The notes beneath the pieces were generated by a model, which was not told the DNA's origin, made no database searches, and worked only from the letters and a program-made list of their open reading frames with translations. DNA of 64,000 nt from a virus, in the IMG/VR virus record IMGVR_UViG_3300050021_000500, positions 19,915 through 83,914 of that record. The stretch is one strand, 5' to 3'. Positions 47,284 through 56,600 of the stretch are shown one piece after another. Each line of letters starts with the position of its first letter. The stretch's first letter is position 1. The translations under genes were made by a program, and so were the position numbers.

Positions 47284-47540
47284 AGATCCCACCCACACGA
47301 TGAGGGGGGAGTGGAAAGCCCAACGTAGTCAGGGAATTCAGGAATCGACGGGCATGGTTAGTAGCGGGGCCGGTTGTGAGTGAATACCCCGCGAAACAAA
47401 CCTGAAGCCATCGCAGTAAACCGGCCGATCCGGGTAGATGGTGACAGCGGTTGACCGTAATGAACTCAACGGCCTGTAGGTCCTAAGTTGGGATACTGCT
47501 CTCCCCGCCCCTCCGATCTCCCGCACCCGCATTTGACCTC

Positions 47541-47586
47541 AGAGCCGCTTCAGCGGGCCGTCTTCGGCCTGACGGTTGAAGCGGCG
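47541..47586 (+). repeat. cassette E right-arm hairpin
   Basis: Stem 1 GCCGCTTCA / TGAAGCGGC (9 of 9), stem 2 GGCCG / CGGCC, TGACGGT, then GGCGGGAACCC. Right-arm subtype, stem 1 equal to cassette A. Confidence 0.85.
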
Positions 47587-47639
47587 GGAACCCAAAGCGG
47601 GCCGCCCTTTCAGCGCGTCTCCCGCCAACTTCTCAGGGC

Positions 47640-50600
47640 TTATCCCTGTGCTGCCGCCCTGGCATACCAGACACCCAATTCTTTTGAATTGTCAGGCAGG
47701 AGGAACGTTGCTGTCCCATCCTGGAAGGTGTCCGCTGCTGCTGCTTCGATGTCCACGTAATTGATAGAGGTGTCCACTTTAGCGATGCCGAACAGTTGGT
47801 TGGGCACTCTGGTAATCGGCAGCAACCAGACGATGAGAGCGCCCGGTAGAGTGATTGCCGTGGTATCCGCATGCGGGGCCGCGGTGGTTCCCGCGACGCC
47901 ACGCTCGACCGTCCAGTTCGCGGTGCCCCCGCCGGACATGATCCGCATCCACTCGCTTTCGATCTGCACCACTGTGCCGGTTTTGGAATTGACGCCGCTG
48001 GCCACCGTGATCGCAGTCACGACGCCGTCGATGCCGCCAGATAGGGCATCGGGGCTCGGCTGGGTTACCCCGGAGGCGTCGCAGAGAATTGTTCCATCGG
48101 TCGGTAGTTGGTAGTCGCTCGTGAGGAGCAGTCGTGTGCCCTGCGCCCCGTAGATGTAGATTTCCCGATAGGGGCAGAATGCTTCGATAGATTCCAGGCT
48201 GGCGGGGGATTCGGCGAAGGCGCGAACCAGGATGGTCCTCTGCTGCCAGTTGGCCACGTTAATTGTGCTTGAGAGCACCGCGGTGTAATCGGAATTGAGC
48301 GCGGTGGAACTCGGTACGCCCTGGTCCAACCAATCGGCATCCTCAACGATGAAACGCGAACTCGCGTCGGGGATGGTGTCCCATGTGCCCTCGATGGTCA
48401 GCACCGTAGGCGTATTGCTTTGAATGCGCCGATGTTGGCCCTTACCGGTGCCGGCGAAGAGGCGGACAATGCGCCCCGGTTCGTCGCCCACGCGCATGCC
48501 GTGGGTAATCATGACCGCGGCTCCCCCGCCGGTGTAGGAGCCTGAAGTCGTAGTGCTGTCCAGGGTAAAATGCCGGTTATCAATCACGGTCACGGTATGC
48601 AGGCCGTTGGCCGCGGTGTTGCCCATGACCCCGGCGAGTTGTACTTCGTCTCCGGTTTTATAAATATTCGGCGTCGCCGTGGTGATCTCAATGGGCGATC
48701 CGGCGGCATCGGTCACTGGGACGGGAGGGTCGTATTGATCGACCGAATTGACAAAGTTCGCGTCTCCGATGGTGTTGGCGGAGAATGTGTCCGGCCGGGC
48801 GCGCATGACGAGGACGTCGCCGGCCTTGAAGCCAAGCGCCAAAGGATCCGGCGTAACCGTCAGCGTATCGGTTGTGTTCGCCGTCACCCGGAAATCCGCG
48901 ATAGGCAAGGGGTCCGAAGAATTCAACTGGCCGAGAATCGAGCAATCGTAGCCGATCCATTGGGAAGCGGTCCAGCCGATCCCAGCCACCTGAAACGCGC
49001 CGGTGCTCACGTCGCTCAATGCGACGCCAAAGACGCCGGCATGCTGTACCAGTTTGGTGCGAAAAATCAGATTTGAGAATTGCGCGTCGGGTGGCCCCCA
49101 CGAGAGCGTTTTCAGCGTGGTGATGGTGATTGAGGCCGGAGCGCTTCCGAAGTCGGTTTCATCGCCCTGATAGCCCAGGTGCTGCTCATCTGTCCCGGCG
49201 AACACCAGATATCCGGCGCCCCCATCGGCCCAGAACAAAGGCCCGGAGCCGATGGTGTTGGTAGCCGTGACCGAGAGGATGTTGATGTGGATCAGGTGCG
49301 AGAGTTGGGTAATTTGCCCGTTGGAATCTTTGGCCGCGATCGCAATCAGATATTCCTGGCGGCCGTCTATGGTTCCCCCTGTCGACGCGGTGACGCCTTG
49401 GATCTGGGTGAGGGGGGGGGCCGTCGCGGCGGAAAAGCTGTTGACCGGCTGGCGTCCGCTCACGGTGACTTGCGCGATCGGCGAGCCATCCGCCCCGCCG
49501 AGGTACTGCTGGCTGATGGCGAAGCCGTAGTCCGTCGGGGAGTAAACCGAATCGCTTGCGATGGGCTGCTCGGCGCCGGGGTGCCAAGGGTACGGCAGAC
49601 GGTTTGTGGTGCGCTGGCCGGGATCTTGCCAGAAAGTGGCGGGCGTCTGTCCGTAGGAGTCGGTGTACCAGATGTCTTCATGCCACTGAAGGGTCAAGGT
49701 ACAACGTTCGTAGTCCGTCTCCGGACTGATCTGAATCACCCGGGCCAGAACGCCGTCAATCGGGCTGCCTCCTGAAATGAGATGGGCGTAGGGATTCAGC
49801 GCCATCGCCTGGTAGCGCACGAGGACGATGTGCCCCACCCGCAGATGCTCGATGCGGTGGTTGGTGGGAATCTCAAAATACCGCGTCCCCCGCGAGTCCG
49901 TGCCTTCGTTGCCGTGCAGGTTCTCCGCCATGCGCTGGTTCGAAATGCGGATGCCTTGATCGAAATTCGAAATGCCGATTACCTGGAAGTTGTCGGCCAC
50001 TTCCTGGCCGCCCAGATAGCCTCCGGCCCGGGCTACGTCCGGCGCGTCCACCATGGAGAGCGAATCGTCGGCATAGCTGTTATCGGCGTCCTGGAAGGGG
50101 AAAGTAATCCGGTTCGCCGTGCTGGCCGTGGGCTGAGCGTAAATCCGAATCTGCGGAACGCCCTTTCCGTCCTGCTCGATCACGTTTTCGTCGATCAGGT
50201 ATGCGACGTACCCGACCGCCGCGTCGCCGTTGGCGCGGATGGAGTTGATGGCATCGTTGAAGTTCGAGCCCGCTACCGCCGTGGGCTGCTGGTCGGCCAG
50301 GGTCTGCCGGATGAAGAGCTGCAGTAGGCCAGTGTCCGAGTTGGGGACCAACTGGCCGTTGAAGCTGTTCTCCATGCCCTGCAGGACTTCGGCGGCGCTC
50401 CTGCGTTGACGTAGCGCAAACTCCGTCTGGAAGCGGTTGTGCACCGCGCTGGCGCCTGTCAAATCGGTATAAGTGACGCCGCCCTTGGCATGCTGGGAGA
50501 CGGCATAGAAGCTGTCAATATCGAGTTCGCCGAATTGCCAGTTGGCCCAGGTCAGCACATCCATGGCGTTCCAGGCCGGATCGCGCGAGGGAACGCGAGC

Positions 50601-52211
50601 GTGGAGATTGCTCGTTGGAGTCCATGGCGAATCCCCTGGCTGGAAATCGTGGAGCGCCCGGTAGCGGATATAGCCGCCGGTTCCAGACCCGCTCAACGCA
50701 GAGCTGGCCAAGGTAACCGTGCCGGGAGGGCCCGTGGTGGCCCCGGCCAATTGCCAATTCAGGTTCACCGCAGACCAGGAGTTGCCGACGATCTGAATGG
50801 TATAGGGCGGAGCTCCGGCGATGTCGTAGTTGGCTACCCCCCCAGGCAGGGTCACCACGACCTTCGTCCCGTCGCCCACCGCACTGTCGATGAGCGCGTA
50901 GTGCCAGATGGCCGGACCTTTACAGAGGACGCGTACGGAGGGGATGCTGCTCGATTGCGCCAGTTCGTTATACACCACGATCTCGATCACCGCCGACGAG
51001 CCGTAGGGATCGCCGCGCGGGATTCCCGCCGAATCGTTGTATCCGGCGTCCTGGGTAGGACTGCCATTGCGCGAGCCGGTATGCGATCCCAGGGGGGTGC
51101 CGATGAAGTTCCAGCGGAAGAGCTCGTTCGCGGCGGTCACCCAGACCGTGTTGCCGAGGAAAGTGATCTGATGCGCTATCCCCAGTTGCGGTACGATGAC
51201 CCCGTTACACACCACTTCGAGTATCCCGTCCGGCCCGACGTCCCCCAGGGAGACGACGCATTCCATGCGCGTCGCATTCCCGTCCCCCAGGACATTGACG
51301 ACCAGCGGCTCGACCCATTGCTCGCCATACAACTGGGGAAAACTCTCGTTATAGATGCTGGTGTTCAGCGCAGAGAAGACCGTAATCTGTTTGCTCTGGG
51401 TGTAGCTGGTGGCTTGATTCTCACGGGAGGGCGGAATCCATTGCACACCCCCGAAGCGGCCGGTTTGGCGATTCGCCGAGTCCTTGAGATACATGCCGCG
51501 GGCGACGCAGTCGTCCTTGGTGTAGGCACAATCCGTGTAAGTCCCGTTGCCACGTTGACAAGTTCCGCCAATCTCCGGATCGATTCCAGCCTGGTCCGGG
51601 TTGTAGCCGCATTCCCAGTACTGCGATGCCGGGTTGGTGGCGCCATCCAGACGCTGCGCGGCAGTGGCTGGGAAAATCCACGGGCAGCGGGGCTGGCAAT
51701 GAACGGCCGGCAGAAAGACCTTGGCGGTATTGTGCGCGCTCGTAGCGGCGACCGTGAGGAGTTGCCCGCCGTGTTCCATAATCGGCGCGTCGCAGATGCC
51801 GCGGAACTTCATCGGCGCGTCGGAGGTGAAGACGTAGCTTCCGTTCGATGGGTCGATATCGAAGAGCACGATCTGTACCGTCAAGATCGCGCCCTTGAAA
51901 CCCGGCGCCGGCGCCTGCTCGTAGCTGGTCCACAAAAATTGATCGGAGTTGTCGAGGTGGAGGGCGAATGAGGGGATCCGGTCCAGGCCGGACTCGGATC
52001 GGGATTGCAAAGCGCCGATGTCCTGCTTGTCAACGCGCGCCATCCAGTCATGAGACTGGAACTGGTAGCCGCCTTCGGTGAGGTTCAGGGGATGGGTCGA
52101 GAAGCGGGCGTAGGAGCCGTCAACGAATTGCAGCGTTGCCAACAGCAGGGGCTGATAGCCCTGGGGCGAGGCGTCTTTGTTGGCGATGACGGTACCGGAG
52201 AGGAGAGGCAT
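47640..52211 (-). CDS. large tail tip/hub protein
   Basis: 1523 residues. The N-terminal half has DUF2163-like features (FVDGSYARFSTHPLNLTEGG, 'DWMARVDKQDIGALQSRSESG') and a Cys-rich patch (WECGYNPDQ...CAYTKDDCVARGMYL) like other phage tail tip proteins that bind metal. The middle has repeated tail-tip-like domains (SFYAVSQHAKGGVTYTDLTG; LQLFIRQTLADQQPTAV), and the end has beta domains with Thr/Ser repeats. Position after the tape measure and DUF2460 gene fits the tip/hub (J-like) protein. C-terminal codons abut cassette E. Confidence 0.78.
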   Translation of the reverse strand: MPLLSGTVIANKDASPQGYQPLLLATLQFVDGSYARFSTHPLNLTEGGYQFQSHDWMARVDKQDIGALQSRSESGLDRIPSFALHLDNSDQFLWTSYEQAPAPGFKGAILTVQIVLFDIDPSNGSYVFTSDAPMKFRGICDAPIMEHGGQLLTVAATSAHNTAKVFLPAVHCQPRCPWIFPATAAQRLDGATNPASQYWECGYNPDQAGIDPEIGGTCQRGNGTYTDCAYTKDDCVARGMYLKDSANRQTGRFGGVQWIPPSRENQATSYTQSKQITVFSALNTSIYNESFPQLYGEQWVEPLVVNVLGDGNATRMECVVSLGDVGPDGILEVVCNGVIVPQLGIAHQITFLGNTVWVTAANELFRWNFIGTPLGSHTGSRNGSPTQDAGYNDSAGIPRGDPYGSSAVIEIVVYNELAQSSSIPSVRVLCKGPAIWHYALIDSAVGDGTKVVVTLPGGVANYDIAGAPPYTIQIVGNSWSAVNLNWQLAGATTGPPGTVTLASSALSGSGTGGYIRYRALHDFQPGDSPWTPTSNLHARVPSRDPAWNAMDVLTWANWQFGELDIDSFYAVSQHAKGGVTYTDLTGASAVHNRFQTEFALRQRRSAAEVLQGMENSFNGQLVPNSDTGLLQLFIRQTLADQQPTAVAGSNFNDAINSIRANGDAAVGYVAYLIDENVIEQDGKGVPQIRIYAQPTASTANRITFPFQDADNSYADDSLSMVDAPDVARAGGYLGGQEVADNFQVIGISNFDQGIRISNQRMAENLHGNEGTDSRGTRYFEIPTNHRIEHLRVGHIVLVRYQAMALNPYAHLISGGSPIDGVLARVIQISPETDYERCTLTLQWHEDIWYTDSYGQTPATFWQDPGQRTTNRLPYPWHPGAEQPIASDSVYSPTDYGFAISQQYLGGADGSPIAQVTVSGRQPVNSFSAATAPPLTQIQGVTASTGGTIDGRQEYLIAIAAKDSNGQITQLSHLIHINILSVTATNTIGSGPLFWADGGAGYLVFAGTDEQHLGYQGDETDFGSAPASITITTLKTLSWGPPDAQFSNLIFRTKLVQHAGVFGVALSDVSTGAFQVAGIGWTASQWIGYDCSILGQLNSSDPLPIADFRVTANTTDTLTVTPDPLALGFKAGDVLVMRARPDTFSANTIGDANFVNSVDQYDPPVPVTDAAGSPIEITTATPNIYKTGDEVQLAGVMGNTAANGLHTVTVIDNRHFTLDSTTTSGSYTGGGAAVMITHGMRVGDEPGRIVRLFAGTGKGQHRRIQSNTPTVLTIEGTWDTIPDASSRFIVEDADWLDQGVPSSTALNSDYTAVLSSTINVANWQQRTILVRAFAESPASLESIEAFCPYREIYIYGAQGTRLLLTSDYQLPTDGTILCDASGVTQPSPDALSGGIDGVVTAITVASGVNSKTGTVVQIESEWMRIMSGGGTANWTVERGVAGTTAAPHADTTAITLPGALIVWLLPITRVPNQLFGIAKVDTSINYVDIEAAAADTFQDGTATFLLPDNSKELGVWYARAAAQG

Positions 52212-52243
52212 GGACGTGAGTTATACGCTACGATGAAGGGTCG

Positions 52244-52321
52244 GTGGGTTCGAATCCCACCCGTGTTTGCGGTGCACGGAGACCCGGCTGGTAGCCGGAC
52301 AGTGGGTTTGACAGATCCCAC
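52244..52321 (+). other. array of four hairpins upstream of plus-strand gene pair
   Basis: In 78 bases: GTGGG(7)CCCAC, CCGTG(9)CACGG, CCGGCT(3)AGCCGG, GTGGG(10)CCCAC. First and last stems share arms, so alternative pairing is possible. The first stem-loop looks like a tRNA T-arm (TTCGAAT loop) but no tRNA can be built. Lies in the gap before 52342 and is probably its structured 5' leader. Confidence 0.5.
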
Positions 52322-52341
52322 AGCCGCAATTGAAAACCTTT

Positions 52342-52503
52342 ATGAAGGTATCGGAGCTGATCGGAATACTGCAAACGTTCCCGGCAGAGGCTGAGGTAGG
52401 GGTGTTTGCCGCGTTTGACGACAACGGCCCATGCACGTGGGAGACGCCGGTGGTTTACCGGTGCGACGATGACGGTTCCGTTCGCATCGATCCCGGGGAA
52501 TGA
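52342..52503 (+). CDS. small conserved phage protein
   Basis: 53 residues. MKVSELIGILQTFPAEAEVGV fits a common phage microprotein of the pattern KVSELIxxLQxxPxDAEV, ending in an acidic patch. Function unknown. Plus-strand gene inside the minus-strand virion module. Confidence 0.75.
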   Translation: MKVSELIGILQTFPAEAEVGVFAAFDDNGPCTWETPVVYRCDDDGSVRIDPGE

Positions 52504-52721
52504 ATGTTATGGCGAAGGCCACCCAAACAATTCTCGCCAAAACTGAGCGGTGTTTTTGGTGTGAGACCAATCCCGATGAAACCGCGATTGGCCACGAAGG
52601 CCCCCATGCTACCTGGTGTCCATATTTTCGAGAGTCGCAGCGTGGCGGAGTTTCGCCCCGCCCGCAAAGCCTTCTCAGTGCACCTCGTTCGTTTCCACCA
52701 GTCGGACCGATAGCGAACTGA
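52500..52721 (+). CDS. small zinc-motif protein
   Basis: 73 residues (ATG overlapping the upstream stop; second ATG at 52509 possible). TERCFWCETNPDETAIGHEG then HATWCPYF gives a zinc knuckle. The 3' 47 bases overlap the convergent tail gene. Confidence 0.6.
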   Translation: MNVMAKATQTILAKTERCFWCETNPDETAIGHEGPHATWCPYFRESQRGGVSPRPQSLLSAPRSFPPVGPIAN

Positions 52722-53652
52722 CCCCGATTGATTCGTGATGTATCTCCAGTGAATCGGAATCGAAGCGCACGTCGGAATACGTCACGGCATTGTCTGGGTC
52801 TGTGAATGAGAACGACTGAAATCTTCCCCAGCAGCCCATGAAGAAGTTCTCCAGCGTGGCCAGGTCCGCGTCGGTTAGTACGGCGTAATCCAGTTGCCAA
52901 CCGTGCAGGGCATTGCCCGGGAAGCCAGCGAGGCCGCCGCCGATCCACGCCCAGGAATAGCGTGGCCCGAACACGTTGTCGTTGCGCAGCACCGCATACC
53001 GCTCGATCCGCGTGTACGGCAATTGCGCATTCAGCCCGATGGCCAGATTCGGGTAACTCGATCCTGCCGTGGGCAGCGTGAACGTCCGGTTGGCCGTCTG
53101 CCGCGCCGTGAGCGTAAAGTTGTAGAGCTTCGGCTCGCGCTCCGTCATGGGCAGCGTGTCCTGCTCGAGCGCCATGTTGCGGTAGAGGCGTCCGACCCTG
53201 ATCGGATTGCCGGCAGTGTAGGAAAGCGCGTCCGCCACCGTGGCGCTCGATCCTGCCTGACTGAGTATCGTACTGAGATAGGGACTGCCGCCTCCGCCCG
53301 CGCCTTCGATCACCACGTCCTTGCCGACGTCGAGCGCGGTGAAAGAGTTGGTGGCCGACGTCAGCGTGGTCCCGGAGATCACGCCGTCGATCAGGGCGCG
53401 GCCCAACACGAAATCCCAGGTGCTGTCGTAGGAGCCTTTTTGCGAATCGAAAAAGGTGACGATGGCCGCGGTCTCGGCGGCGGTCATGCTGCTGTACGCC
53501 AGGCTGAGGCGCGTGAGCGGCGCCCGGCGCTTCCATCGCTGCTCGCTGAAATTCAGGTGCTGCGAAATCCCAGTCAAGAATTCGACGGTTCTGAGCACCG
53601 GATATTGCGCGCACGCTCTTCCGCCCCTTGTTAATGGTAGTAATCCAGCCAT
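52675..53652 (-). CDS. DUF2460-like tail protein
   Basis: 325 residues. C-terminal box RFQSFSFTDPDNAVTYSDVR then SVRLVE, together with 'FDSQKGSYDSTWDFVLG' early on, matches the phage tail protein group TIGR02217/DUF2460. Such proteins join the distal tail tube and hub. Encoded directly after the tape measure. Confidence 0.8.
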   Translation of the reverse strand: MAGLLPLTRGGRACAQYPVLRTVEFLTGISQHLNFSEQRWKRRAPLTRLSLAYSSMTAAETAAIVTFFDSQKGSYDSTWDFVLGRALIDGVISGTTLTSATNSFTALDVGKDVVIEGAGGGGSPYLSTILSQAGSSATVADALSYTAGNPIRVGRLYRNMALEQDTLPMTEREPKLYNFTLTARQTANRTFTLPTAGSSYPNLAIGLNAQLPYTRIERYAVLRNDNVFGPRYSWAWIGGGLAGFPGNALHGWQLDYAVLTDADLATLENFFMGCWGRFQSFSFTDPDNAVTYSDVRFDSDSLEIHHESIGVSSLSVRLVETNEVH

Positions 53653-53653
53653 G

Positions 53654-56600
53654 CTAAACCACGCTCGCCTTGCGCATCGAATTCAAAACCACCTGGTTGC
53701 CGGAAAAATCGTTGGCGATGGTCTGTGAGATCGCGACGCCATGCTGGCTCAAGAAATCATTCACGCCCTTCGAATCGATCGCGCTGACGTTGAACGTCAC
53801 GTTTCCCCCAGCGCCGGGCGACATCGGATTCGAAGGCGTCGAGGGATAGGGCTGCTGCACCATCGGCGGCCCGAATTGGGAGGTTACTCCGCCAGGCACC
53901 ATCGTATTGTGCTGGTAGTCGGCATACGGTTCTTGAACCTGGGGATAGGGGCCGAGATTTGACCCCCTGACGTCGCCATTCATACTGTAATCCGAGTACC
54001 CCCCGTTGGCCCCCATACTCACGTTCAACGGCGTAGGCGCGAAGAATTGCGAGGTCTTCAGCTTGTTCTGGATGTCCGTCTCGCGCTGTTGCGGACCCGC
54101 CGTCAGCAAGCTGCTCAACATACTGAGGCCCATACCCGCGCCCGCCACGATGGGTGCCGCCGGACCTGCAAGCCCCGCCATCATGGCGATGGCGCCGCCG
54201 GCCGACGCCAGGGAGCCGAGAGCGCTCATTGTTCCCTTGGCCCCGCCACGGCTGAACCCCTGGTAGGCCCCGAGGATTCCCCCTGCGGCGGCCCCGGCGA
54301 TGCCTATTCCCTTCCCCAAGGTCAAACCCGATCCGCTGGTGCCCTCTCCGCTATCGCCGCCACTTTGCTGGCCATCCGTAGGCAGGCCCCAGGTTTCCCC
54401 TCCTCCGGCGGATCCGGTTTCACCCGAGCCGGTGCTGCTGCCGTCGCCGGCGGATCCGGTTTCACCCGAGCCGGTGCTGCTGCCGTCGCCGGCGGATCCG
54501 GTTTCACCCGAGCCGGTGCTGCTGCCGTCGCCGGCGGATCCGGTTTCACCCGAGCCGGTGCTGCTGCCGTCGCCGGCCATCCCCGCCGGGCCGCGCTGCC
54601 ACAGGCCGGAGGAGTTTTGCGAGAGACCCGCCGTTGAGTCGCCGCCGCCGATAGTCTCACCGCCCGTCGTCCCGCTGCTCGGGTTCAGCCATACCCCGTT
54701 CATGCCGGCCAGACCGGCGAAGGTGTTGAACCCTCCGAGGATGCCCGAAGCCGACCCACCGCCGCCCGAAGGCGACGTGGCCCAATCCTGGACTTGCTTC
54801 AACAGGTCGGTCAGGTTGTTCAATGCCGCCGTGTTGTCGCTGGTTTTTTGGGTGTTGTCTGCCACCTTGAGGGTGTTGTCGGTCATGCCCGCTTTGGCCG
54901 GATCCGGGCCGAGGGGTGTGCCCGTGAGGACCTTCCCGAGCGTGGTGCCCGCCTTGGAGCGCAGGCCTCTGGTGGCCTTTTGAATCTCCGGCCACACCAT
55001 GCCCGCGACGTTGCCCACTATGGTGTCTTCGATCTTGTTGACCTGGCCCTTCAGGAAGCCCCCGACCCCGCCGGACTTCGCTGCGTTGAATAGGCCCACC
55101 GCGAACGATTCGAAGGCCTCCTTCTGTTTCAGCGCCAGGTTGAGCAAGGCGTTCTCGCGTTCCACCTGCGCGTCGAAGACCTTTTGTTTGAGATCGGCGT
55201 CCGCTATGTCGCGGGCCGCTTGTTTGTCTTTTTCGGTCTCGCGCAATGCAGCGATCTTCAGTTCCGCCTGATATTCCAGCGCCGCCTGATTGATCCGGAG
55301 ACTATATGCGTCGGCAACGTCCGTGCCCTCGCTCTCGCCCGCCAGACGGTTGCGCACCCCGACTTGGCCCAGTTGTTTCCGCCCCATGTCGCGCAGGTTC
55401 TTGAGCGAATCCTCATCCACTTTCAGCGCGGAGGCGCGCACGTCCTTGGCGGTTTTAACGAAATCCTTGGCTATCGTTTCCGCCGCCTTATCGGCGTTTT
55501 TATAGACTTCTTCCCATTCCTTGCCTGCTTCCTTGGCAATCTTGTCACCGATGGTGAGGGACCGCTTTTCGAGTTTGTCCAGTTCCGCGGCGTACTGTTT
55601 CGCCGATTCACCGACGTAGGTCACGAACGCCGCGCGCTCCTGAAGATCGTAGGACGCATTGACCTTGCCGGCGTTGGCTTGGGGTTTGCGTAATTCGTCG
55701 GCGCGCTCGCTGGCGATTTTGACGCGGGACTGGTCGTACTTTTTCTGCGGGGAATCTTCTCCCGCGGCGAAAGACGCATTGTAAAGTTCCTGGGAGCGCC
55801 TGGTTAATTCGATTTCCCGCTTCTGCGCGGCGGACAACTGGCCGATGGCTTTTTCCTGTTCTTTCAGAAGTTTGATTTTGGCGTCGAGCTGCTGAAGGTC
55901 CTTCAGTCCGCTGGCGCGCTTGGCATCCGTATCGGCTGCGAGATAGTGGGCCTCGGTGCTTTCTCTCGTCGCCTGGAGTTCCTTCAGATCCGCCTGCATC
56001 CGCGTTTTGGGGTCTTCTCCCGCCATGTTGTAGGCGCGGAGTTTCTGGCTATTGGCATCGCGCAGCGCTTGCTCGGGGGCGATCGCTCCGGGGAGTTTGG
56101 GTGCCCCAGGCGCTGGTGCCGCCGTACCAAACCGCTCCCACAGATCCCGTATCTGGTCAAAGGCTTCAGCGCCGCCGCCGATTACCCCCGCGCCAGCGCC
56201 AATACCTTCCAGCCCCTTGCGCGCCTGACTCTTCTCTGCTGTCTTGCCAATGATAAATTCGATCACTCCTATGGCGGGAATTGCCAGCTTTTGTTTCAGC
56301 GCATCCCACTGGAACCCCAGAAGCACCAGTTCTTCCTTGTACTTCTCGGCCTTGCCGATGGCCTCCTCGGTCATCACCACGCCGCTTGCTTTGGCGCGGG
56401 CCTCCAATTCCTGGAAGTGGGCAAATAGCGGTTCCATCTCCAGGCCACTGCGCCCGAACAGCGTGATCGTCATGCGGTCGCGCTCCATGACGTCGCCCAC
56501 CGCGGCTAACTTCTGGAAAAGAGCGGGCAGTAGTTCGCCCATGGGCTTGAAGGCGGCGTCGGCCCCCATGCCGAGTTCCGCCAAAACCTGCTTTTGCTTC

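Larger units (their letters stand above)
47089..47637. mobile_element. hairpin-ended cassette E (tRNA cargo)
   Basis: About 549 bp in the 586-base gap (47054-47639) between two tail genes. Left end CGGTTAAAG (47089), right end CTTCTCAGG (47629-47637); the outer 9-mers do not match each other here, unlike A-D. Left core 47141-47187, right core 47541-47586. Cargo: a tRNA gene at 47211-47283 and about 250 bases with no ORF worth calling. Confidence 0.75.

Noticed and set aside
50439-51971. 510-codon plus-strand ORF
   Set aside because: Complete shadow of the tail hub gene; Arg/Gly/Ala/Val-rich composition with no domain.
52244-52260. T-arm-like stem-loop suggesting a second tRNA
   Set aside because: No acceptor, D or anticodon arms can be built upstream or on the other strand; treated as part of a hairpin array.
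54407-54577. Tandem 42-bp repeats resembling a CRISPR array
   Set aside because: No spacers; units are contiguous and in frame within the tape measure protein.
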